Source: Elymus sibiricus
Taxonomy: Eukaryota; Streptophyta; Magnoliopsida; Poales; Poaceae
NCBI GenBank assembly: GCA_039707655.1
Contig: CM077668.1
Coordinates: forward strand, 64,311,086 to 64,375,085
Direction of reading: 5' to 3'
DNA length: 64,000 nt
In this document: in pieces, positions 56,914-64,000 of the stretch
How the letters are laid out: every line of letters begins with the position of its first letter
Numbering within the stretch: position 1 is the stretch's first letter
The notes under the pieces: model-generated
Seen by the model: the letters and a program-made list of their open reading frames with translations, nothing else
Databases searched by the model: none
Told to the model about the DNA's origin: nothing
Position numbers and translations under genes: made by a program

Positions 56914-59010
56914 CTAGCTATTGTTAGTTTTTAATTGTGCAAAGGAGAAATTACCCAAAAGCTTCTGATCACCATCTCGGCAATCGTGTGGCACAAGACA
57001 CCGTCGATCAGGGATAAAGCCACACAACATCACCGGCATTACCCGCTCAAGCCATATGTGCCAATCATGACTCTTGAGACCAAATATTTTCAATTTTTCA
57101 AGACTCGCTCCCCTCTTTAGATTCGCTGCATACCCATCGGGGAACATCAACTGCATTTTCACCCACAAGATAATTTCCCTCATAGCTGGCCTTCCAAGAT
57201 TGAACCAGGCCTTTGGCTTCGTCCAGTTCTTCTTTCCTTTCGGTTGTCGCATGTTCTGTAATGGTCTATCACATAGAGTCTACTGATCGACTCTTGCCTT
57301 AGGATTATGCTTTGACTTCCCCTCTATGCCGAACAATGTACCAAAAAGGGCCTCGCCGATATTCTTTTCAGTGTGCATCATGTCGATGTTGTGTGGAAGA
57401 AGGAGGTCTTTGAAGTAAGGCAGATCCCACAAGCATGTCTTGTGAGTCCAGGCGTGTTCCGAATTATACCCCTTGAAATACCCTGGATGCTCTGGATCAG
57501 GCTCAAGAGCATTTAACTGATCCAGGATCTGTTGGCCTGTCAACGCAGGTGGTGCAGAGTTTTTGACAACTCTACCTTTGATGAAGTTCTTCTTGTCTTT
57601 TCTGAACTTATGGCGAGGATCCAGGAACGGTCTATGCAAGTCGAAGCAAGAATACTTGCGACCTACCTCCAGCCAATGAAACTGAAGAGCTGCCTTGCAT
57701 GTGGGGCACGGGAACCTTCCATGCACACACCAGCCAACGAATAGCACATACGCCGGCAAGTCATGCATCGAGTACATGTACCAGACACGCATTATGAAGT
57801 TTTGTTTGCTAGCGGCGTCGTATGTCTTGAACCCATTATCCCAAGCTTCTTGCAATTCATCCTTAAGCGGCTGCATGTACACATTCATATTCTTCCCCGG
57901 ATAGTTGGGCCCTGGAATTATCAACGTTAGGAAAATGTTCTTTCTTTGCATAATCTGTCTGGGGGGGAGATTGAGTGGAATGACAAATACAGGCCAACAA
58001 CTGTATTGGGTTGCTGTCATACCAAACGGATTGAACCCATCCGTGCCGATGCAAACTCGAGGATGCCTTGGATCTGCCGCTTTATCCCCATGTAATTCAT
58101 CGAACTTCTTCCACGCAAAAGCATCCGATGTGTGTACCATCATCTGATTCCCATCTGCATCTAGTTCGGTTCTTTTGCCCAATTTGTGCCATGTCATCTG
58201 TCTGGCCGTCTCTTCGACAATGAAAATTTGTTGAAGTCTTGGTATGATTGGCAGATACCGAAGAACATTAACGGGGATTTTGGTCTGCCTCTTCTCACCC
58301 ATACCGTTGTCTACCACAACATACCTGGAAGACTTGCAAATGGGACAATAGTTCAAGCCCGCATACTCAAGCCTAAATAAGGCACATCCGTTCTCACAGG
58401 CATCTATCCTCTCATAGGCCATCTTAAGTGCACGGAGGATTTTGTCCGACTGGTACAGGTTTGCAGGCATTACATGGCCTTTGGGTAGAAAGCGTCCAAA
58501 TAGTGTCATCATCGCGTTGTAGCATTCTCTGCCCAAGTTGAATTGAGCCTTCAGAGCCATTACTTGTGCGATGGCATCCAGCTGACAAAGCTCAGTGTGC
58601 TCGTGGAGAGGAGGTTTTGAAGACTCCAACATTTCATTGAAGGCCTTTGCAGATTCCTCCATCTCCTCGTCCGAATCCCGAGCATCATCAAAGTCTTGCA
58701 CCATATCGTCGATCCCGGTACCATGCTCGTCGGTGCGACGACGAACCACCTCAGCTCTAGTACGTTGGGCAGACTCACCATGAAATGTCCACACCGTATA
58801 ATCAGGCGTAAAACCCCACTTCTGCAGGTGTTTACCCATTTCATCCTCTGTCCTCTTTTTAAAGTTGTCGCACCTAAGACAGGGGCACCAGGTTTTTCTC
58901 TGGCCATTTGCAAATGCAGCTTTCACAAACCCCTTGGTTTTTGTTAACCATTCAGTGGTCATGTCTTCCTGACTAGTGTGGCCGGTGTACATCCACGCAC
59001 GATCACTCAT
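56914..59010 (-). pseudogene. TNP2: TNP2 transposase of the CACTA element, one in-frame stop
   Basis: The start is the ATG at 59010 (MSDRAWMYTG). Residues 3-77 are the transposase-associated zinc-type domain (W-C-P-C-L-R-C). Residues 320-576 are the TNP2 core with I-G-T-D-G-F-N-P-F-G, H-D-L-P-A-Y and L-P-H-N-I-D-M-M-H-T-E-K-N-I, so the acidic residues thought to act in catalysis are present. A TAG at 57280-57282 ends the ORF after K-A-R-V-D-Q. The same frame goes on with the DUF4218-like F-G-L-K-S-H-D-W-H-I-W to about 57010, then changes frame (I-A-E-M-V-I-R-S-F-W) before a donor at about 56953. The usual long C-terminal part is missing. TNP2 cuts the CACTA ends, and this copy is truncated. 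Confidence 0.9.
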
Positions 59011-59143
59011 CTTGCCTACCTACTAAACACACAAGAAATATATATATAATTCATCATATATATTCATTAGTTAATTAAGTTTGTCAATTTTATTACGCCC
59101 ATGCAACCTACACGCTAATAGGTAAAGATAGGTCCTAATCCCA

Positions 59144-59357
59144 CCCGGGTATGTGTAGATTGGGTTCGTTTTCCCATGCTCTGCTCTGGATCCGACGCAG
59201 AATTTCGGTAGCACCTCCCCGCTGTTCTCCTGATACATGTCTCGGCAATAAACAGAGAGGATGTGTACCCGGAGAACAACAGGGAGGCACTGACGAAATT
59301 CTGCATCGGATCCGGAGCAGAGCATGGGAATACGAACCCAATCTACACATACTCGGG
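59144..59357 (-). ncRNA. long inverted repeat in the TNP2 leader (candidate hairpin RNA)
   Basis: Arms 59144-59230 and 59271-59357 (87 bases each) are reverse complements with about ten mismatches, around a 40-base loop. They lie between the TNP2 ATG (59010) and the TATA box at 59417-59428, so they would be in the 5' leader or its intron. No small-RNA evidence is available here. Confidence 0.5.
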
Positions 59358-59380
59358 CTGTCCATGGATAACGTTGGACA

Positions 59381-59447
59381 ATTCGAAAGGATGGCGGTTA
59401 TAAATATGCAAAGACATGCATATTTATAGATGCCGCCCTTTCGAACG
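59381..59447. promoter_or_regulatory. palindromic TATA region of the CACTA transposase
   Basis: TATAAATATGCA (59399-59410) and TGCATATTTATA (59417-59428) form an inverted repeat around AAGACA, extended by GGCGG/CCGCC and TTCGAAAGG/CCTTTCGAA arms. The minus-strand copy gives a TATA box about 410 bp before the TNP2 start. The same palindrome offers a TATA box in the other direction. Confidence 0.5.
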
Positions 59448-59815
59448 GGAGACGCATACTGGTCACGCATACTGATGATTGAAGACACCTATAGCTAGCA
59501 AGTTTCATCAGCACGAAGACCGGAACATAGCAAATTAAGGGGGGGGGGAGGAGATGTCATTTGTGCTCACCCACGAACGCATGGGAGCTCGTCAAACACA
59601 CGTGGAGGTCGTCGAACACCAGACCCTCGCAGCGACGAAACAACTGCACATTTAAATCCAAAGATGAGTAACATAGCATTATTGTTTTTTCCGTCAACCT
59701 AACTAAATATTTACAACAGGATGCCACCGCCAAGTTGTAAAAAAAAGATTCGCACTGCTCGTTCCCCGCAACAACCCCTAACCTAAAGAGTTATCATTTA
59801 GGGTTTTTCCGTCGA
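59448..59815. other. CACTA 5' region, no gene seen
   Basis: Contains a G-run (59540-59548) and one telo-box-like TTTAGGGTTT (59797-59806). No exon is supported. Confidence 0.5.
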
Positions 59816-60158
59816 CACCTCTTCTTCTTCTTCTTTTCTTCTCCTCCTCCTCTTCTTCTTCTTCTTCTTCTTCTTCTCCTCCTCCTCCTCTTCTTCTTCT
59901 TTTCTTCTTCTCCTCCTCCTCCTCCTCTTCTTCTTCTTCTTCTTCTTCTTCTTCTTCTCTTCTTCTTCTTCTTCTTCTTCTTTTTCTTCTTCTTCTTCTT
60001 CTTCTTCTTCTTCTTCTTCTTCTTCTTCTTCTTCTTCTTCTTCTTCTTCTTCTTCTTCTTCTTCTTCTTCTTCTTCTTCTTCTTCTTCTTCTTCTTCTTC
60101 TTCTTCTTCTTCTTTTCTTCTCCTCCTCCTCCTCTTCTTCTTTTCTTCTCCTCCTCCT
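59816..60158. repeat. long (CTT)n/(TCC)n microsatellite
   Basis: About 340 bp of CTT repeats broken by TCC blocks. The 123-codon Lys/Arg/Glu ORF across it is an artefact. Confidence 0.97.
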
Positions 60159-60159
60159 C

Positions 60160-60355
60160 CGTCATTTAGGGTTCCATCGACGCCGAGGAACCCCCTACCC
60201 TAAATAGCCGTCATTTAGGGTTCCATCGACGCCGAGGAACCCCCTAACCTAAATAGCCGTCATTTAGGGTTCCATCGATGCCGAGGAACCCCCTAACCTA
60301 AATAGCCGTCATTTAGGGTTCCATCGACGCCGAGGTACCCCCTAACCTAAATAGC
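60160..60355. repeat. 49-bp tandem repeat, four units, with telo-box-like core
   Basis: Four units of exactly 49 bp starting CGTCATTTAGGGTTCCATCG and ending CTAAATAGC, with one to three differences between them. Each contains TTTAGGGTT and, further on, CCCTAACC, so the two telomere-like words face each other. Confidence 0.9.
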
Positions 60356-61060
60356 CGGCCGGTGCCGTGAGTTCGGGCTAATATAGCCGGCCGGCGGCCA
60401 CGCTCGGGATTCCCTCTCCCTCTCCCTCTCCCTCCCTCTCCCTCCCTCTCCCTCTCCAAACGGCCAACGGCCCACCGCCAGGCCGCACCCCATCTCCCTT
60501 CTACATCCACCCAGGCCAACCCTAGCCGTCGCGCCTCCACGTTGCGCCGCCGCCACACTTCTCCAACAACGGCCAACGGCCAACCCTAGCCGTCGCGCCT
60601 CCACGTTGCATATACCACTAACCTAACATATAGCACTACTACCACTAACCTAACATATAACACTAATTAACAGTAGCAATTAAATAAAAAAAATCAAAAG
60701 AAAAAAAACAGAGAGGTGAGTGGGGGGCTCACCGGAGGGGGCCGTCGGGGGTGAGAGTGGCGGCGCTCCGGCGGGTCGACGGGGCAGGGGGGCGGCGCTC
60801 CGGCGGGTCGACGGGGCAGGGGGCGGGGCAGGGGGCGGCAGAGCGGCGGGGCAATGGGGCGGCGGGGCAGGGGGCGGCGGGGCGCGGCGGCGGTGGGGCG
60901 GGGGAGCGGCGGGGCGGCGAGGCGTCAGTGTGGGGTGGCGGGGAGGTGGGTCGGCGGCGGCGACGGGCGCGGCGGCGGCGACAGAGGGAGGGAGAGAGAG
61001 GCGCGGGGGTGAGGGGAGTGGCGAGTGGGGGGTTTCGGGCGGGGGGTAGCCATTAAGGCA
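60356..61060. other. GC-rich CACTA 5' region with G-rich repeats
   Basis: CCCTCTCCCTCTC runs at 60410-60458; GCCGTCGCGCCTCCACGTTG twice (60526-60545 and 60589-60608); a GGCGGGGCGG-rich stretch at 60775-60980 with GCGGCGCTCCGGCGGGTCGA twice (60759-60778 and 60792-60811). Pro-rich or Gly-rich ORFs here are composition artefacts. Confidence 0.6.
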
Positions 61061-61487
61061 AACCTCCGCTTTTCCGTCTGCTAGCGGACGACATATCGCT
61101 CTTTGCCGTCTGCTAGCAGACGGCATAGCGGCCGTCCGTTAGCCCTCAACGGTACCGCGCGGCGGGTGAGGCCCAGTGCTCTTTGCCGTCTGCTATTTCA
61201 TTATTTGCCGTCTGGTAGCCGACGACAAAGAGCCAACAGACGGCAAAGAGTTGACCTAGCCAATGCCATTCTTCGGTGGGGCCCACCCTCCTCTTTGCCG
61301 TCTGCCATATTGCTCTTTGCTGTCAGCAAGCAGACAGCAATGAAAGGACTGACGGCAAAAACTATCATTGCCATGAGTCCTTTCTTTGCCGTCTGCTTCC
61401 CCAAAGCTGACGGCAAAGACTGTCTTTGCCGTCAGCAGGCTGACGCCAAAGAGGCAGCAGACGGCAAATTATCAGATTCCAGTAGTG
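61061..61487. repeat. right CACTA subterminal repeat region
   Basis: About fifteen TTTGCCGTCTGC-type motifs in both orientations up to the terminal CCAGTAGTG. Confidence 0.85.
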
Positions 61488-61490
61488 GTT

Positions 61491-63229
61491 CCCATTCATC
61501 ATATAATTTTCTAGGAATTGAAACTTATAGTTCCAACTTTTCTTCTAACGCTTTCATCATAGCTTCTACGATGTGTTTAGTAAAAGCCTTGTTTTGCTCA
61601 TAAGCGTTGGGTGAATTTAACATGGATTGTAACAAACAAATGCACTCAATAAAAGAACAATTATCATAATTAAAATCTTTGTAATCCAAGAGAGTGGGCA
61701 CATCGCTATTTAAAGTTTTTACCTCTCCAAACCCACTTTTAGCAATTTTCTTATCAAGATTTTCACCCTCCGAATTATGGGGACGCCTACTAGGTAAAGT
61801 TGACTCTTCTTCAGTCCCCTTTTCATCAAGTTTTATATTGCTAAATAAAGAATCAATAGATGAAACACCAATCATTTTAATATCCTCATCATTACTACGA
61901 TAAAAATCGGGAGGAATCACTTTTTCTAAAAATTCTTGTTTAGCTTTTAGCATGGCGGTTCTTTTCTTACTCTCATCCATGGAGACATATAAAGATTTAA
62001 TTGATTCACTAATATCAATTTTGGGTGGCAAAATTTTAGTCTTGAGATTTTCCACATCATGAATAATTCTATCAATGCTCCTAGACATATCATCATGTTT
62101 ACTCAATTTTTCTTCTATCGTAGTGTTGAAAACTTTTTGAGCATTAATAAATTCTTTAATATTACTTTCAAGATCAGAGGGCATCCTATTATTATTATTA
62201 TTATTATTATAAGAATTACCATAGGGATTGCCATAATTATTAGAGGAATTTCCAGGAAACGGTCTAGCATTGAAATTACCTCTATAAGCATTATTATTAA
62301 AATTGTTTCGCGAGACAAAATTCACATCTACGTGATCATTATTTTGCTCAATCAAAGTGGACAAAGGCACATCATTAGGATCAATAGGAGCATTTTTGCT
62401 AGCAACCAATTTCATAAGCGCATCAACTTTATCACTCAAAGTATTAATTTCTTCAATAGAATTCACTTTTTTACTAGTAGGAGTTCTTTCAGTATGCCAT
62501 TGTGAATAGTTTGCCATAATATTATCAAGAAATTTAGTAGCTTCACCCAAAGTAATTTCCATAAAAGTACCACCCGCAGCGGAATCTAAAAGATTTCTAG
62601 AGACAAAATTCAATCCCGCATAAATTTTTTGTATGATCATCCATAAATTTAGACCATGAGTAGGGCAATTTCTTATCATTAATTTCATCCTCTCCCAAGA
62701 TTGGGCAACATGTTCATGATCAAGTTGCTTGAAGTTCATAATTTAATTTCTAAAGAGAAATAATTTTCGTGGAAGGAAAATACTTAGTAATAAAAGCATC
62801 TTTACACATATCCCAAGAATCGATACTATTTCGTGGTAAAGATGAAAACCAAATTTTTGCATGATCTCGTAATGAGAATGGGAATAATTTTAATTTCACA
62901 ATATCATTATTCACATCTTTTTTCTTTTGCATGTCACACAATTCTACGAAAGTGTTAAGATGGGATGCAACATCTTCATTAGGACTACCGGAAAATTGAT
63001 CTTTCATGACAAGATTTAGCAAAGCGGTATTAATATGACATGTCTCTGCACTAGCGGCGGGAGGAGCAATCGGAGTACTAATAAAATCATTATTATTAGT
63101 ATTGGAAAAATCACAAAATTTTGTATTTTCTTGAGACATCGTGACTACGCAAAAAAGATAACAAGCAAGCAAACAAGCAAACAAGAAAAAAGGCAAACGG
63201 AAAATATTTTTGTATTTTTGTAAAAACAT
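61491..63229 (-). pseudogene. gag: element D gag, N-terminal and middle part
   Basis: Minus strand. The start is probably the Met of M-S-Q-E-N-T-K-F (about 63139), as in element B. The first frame (to 62750) has the gag block V-A-S-H-L-N-T-F-V-E-L-C. One extra T near 62749 shifts the frame and creates a TAG. The second frame (62739-61525) carries M-N-F-K-Q-L-D-H-E-H-V-A-Q-S-W-E-R and the Asn-rich linker, and then joins the protease part across the CACTA. At the site of element B's stop, D has an Arg codon. Confidence 0.88.
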
Positions 63230-63257
63230 TTTAGAAGTGGGGGAGATAAAAATGAGG

Positions 63258-64000
63258 TGGCACTGTCGGACCCATTATACTCGCACAATAGGTGCTGGCA
63301 CTGTCGGAGGGGTTGGATTCTTCGGTCTAGGGCCATTGCCATCACATCGATGATGGTGAGGCCAGCGCGTGAAAGTTGCTTCACCTTGGCCGCTAGATTG
63401 GTCACGGCTTCGTCTTCCTCTTGCGCCGAGCTTTGCGGCCTCCAACTGTAACGTTTCCTCGGTGGATCCAAGGAGAAGGACGGGAGTCCTGGCCGGGCTG
63501 GCTCGTATAGCGGGACATCATTGATATAGAACCACCCGAAAGGCCAGTAATCGGCATCCTCCCGAGGTGTTCCCGCTGGATAGCCGGTCTTGTTGATTCG
63601 GCAGACTTTGGCTCCTCCAACCTCGAATAGCTTGTCTGCCGAGGAGCGGGGCACAATACAGAAATACTTCCGCCATAATCCGAAGTGCGCTTGACAGCCA
63701 AGGTGTAGCACGCAGAGCGCGACGAACCCCGCGATGTGCAAAATCAAATTCGGGGAAAGATGGTGTAGCTGCAGCCCGTAAAACTCCAACAAGCCGCGGA
63801 GAAAGGGGTGGATTGGAAACCCCAGGCCGCGGAGGAGGAAAGGCACGAAGCATACCCGCTCGTCTCCTCGTGGCGAAGGGTAATTCTCGGCATGGGCCTG
63901 ACCATCGATGGACGTTAGTCCGGGACGGGTGGAGGCTAGATCTGCATCCGGCAGGTAACCTTGCGTCGCCAGGCGCTCTAATTGAAGGTGCGCGACGGAG
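63258..64000 (-). pseudogene. antisense ORF of element E, N-terminal part (runs off the window)
   Basis: The minus-strand frame is open from 64000: L-Q-L-E-R-L-A-T-Q-G-Y-L-P, T-S-I-D-G-Q-A-H-A-E-N-Y-P, F-L-L-R-G-L-G-F-P-I-H-P-F-L-R-G-L-L, Y-G-L-Q-L-H-H-L-S-P-N. These are the signature blocks of the putative gypsy-type transposon domain (PF04195). It goes on with P-F-G-W-F-Y-I-N-D-V-P and ends at the border of element D. The C-terminal exons are at 47213-48840. No premature stop is seen in this part. Confidence 0.8.

Larger units (their letters stand above)
53442..61487 (-). mobile_element. CACTA (En/Spm-type) DNA transposon, complete ends
   Basis: The left end is CACTACAGGAATCAGCTG. The right end, reverse-complemented, is CACTACTGGAATCTGATA. 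The 3-bp TSD GTT is at 53439-53441 and 61488-61490. Each end has well over ten subterminal copies of TTTGCCGTCTGC in both orientations (about 53460-54000 and 61060-61475), the presumed binding sites for the transposon's own protein. It codes for TNP2 (56914-59010) and a Transposase_24-type protein (55386-56876), both on the minus strand. At 8046 bp it has autonomous-type content but a stop in TNP2. Confidence 0.95.
48883..63258 (-). mobile_element. element D: Athila-type Gypsy element, 5' LTR lost, CACTA nested
   Basis: Only the 3' LTR is present (48883-50440, minus orientation), preceded by GATCC at 48878-48882. Moving right come the PPT (AAGCTTGGGTATGC in reverse, 50441-50454), the 3' non-coding region, the protease end (52993-53438), the CACTA element, then the rest of gag (61491-63229). 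D stops at 63258 in its 5' leader: no primer site and no 5' LTR are found, and element E's antisense ORF follows directly. The LTR and gag place it closest to element B. Confidence 0.88.
40979..64000 (+). mobile_element. element E: Tat-lineage Gypsy LTR retrotransposon (right end outside window)
   Basis: The 5' LTR is 40979-41470, followed by a TGGTGCTTTCATTGAGAG primer site (41472-41489). Then come gag remnant, protease, RT, RNase H and integrase on the plus strand (41869-46426). A long multi-exon ORF lies on the opposite strand downstream of pol (47213-48840 and 63258-64000). Antisense extra ORFs between pol and the 3' LTR are described for Tat/RIRE2/Grande-type elements. Element D with its nested CACTA interrupts the antisense ORF. 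The 3' LTR is not in the window. Confidence 0.85.

Noticed and set aside
59794..60165. 123-codon ORF of almost pure Lys/Arg/Glu
   Set aside because: It is a translation of the (CTT)n microsatellite; no start context, no conservation expected.
60160..60355. Interstitial telomere repeat
   Set aside because: Only one TTTAGGGTT per 49-bp unit, not TTTAGGG in tandem.
60680..61126. Pro/Ala-rich or Gly-rich ORFs in the CACTA GC-rich part
   Set aside because: Composition artefacts of GGCGGGGCGG repeats.

Overview
This is a transposon-rich stretch of a large grass genome, most likely Triticeae (wheat, Aegilops, barley or rye group). The main reasons are a BARE1/WIS/Angela-type solo LTR, Stowaway MITE sequence, Athila-type Gypsy elements sharing one LTR type, a Sirevirus-type Copia element and an autonomous-type CACTA element, all nested in each other. 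No tRNA, rRNA or CRISPR array was seen. The only candidate non-mobile coding sequence is at the left edge, and it too may be transposon-derived.

Left edge (1-3524): the 3' end of a plus-strand gene (exons 1-61 and 136-428) converges on a small minus-strand gene (725-1183). Upstream of that gene lie a TATA box (1232-1238), an array of about 16 GGCGGGAA-type units (1257-1495, matching the E2F consensus) and a second 28-30 bp tandem array (1603-1833). Next come an internally deleted LINE-like insertion with a target-site duplication (TSD) at 2043-2778 and half of a Stowaway MITE (3003-3049).

Middle (3525-40410): one minus-strand Sirevirus-type Copia element with exact 5-bp TSD ACTTG. Its LTRs are 3525-5052 and 37349-40410. 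Its gag, pol and envelope-like genes are cut up by later insertions: Athila-type element A (8278-23355, TSD CCTAT) in RNase H, element B (13809-21603, TSD GTATG) inside A, element C (26035-36047) between gag and pol, a BARE/Angela-type solo LTR (31508-33252, TSD CTTTT) inside C, and an Athila-type solo LTR F (37577-39134, TSD AACCA) in the Copia 5' LTR. A and C carry related proteins of unknown function in place of pol. B carries gag-protease only.

Right (40979-64000): a plus-strand Tat-lineage Gypsy element E with a 492-bp LTR, degraded gag-pol, and a multi-exon ORF antisense to pol that runs past the window end. It is split by the minus-strand Athila-type element D (48883-63258). D in turn carries an 8.0-kb CACTA transposon (53442-61487, TSD GTT) encoding TNP2 and a Transposase_24-type protein.

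Insertion order can be read from the nesting: Copia before A before B; Copia before C before the BARE solo LTR; E before D before CACTA. Nearly every coding region has at least one stop, frameshift or lost catalytic residue, so these copies look dead or dependent on proteins supplied by other copies. The items most worth a second look are the E2F-like promoter array, the unknown protein family shared by A and C, the repeated hairpins that share the polypurine-tract sequence, and the long hairpin in the CACTA transposase leader.
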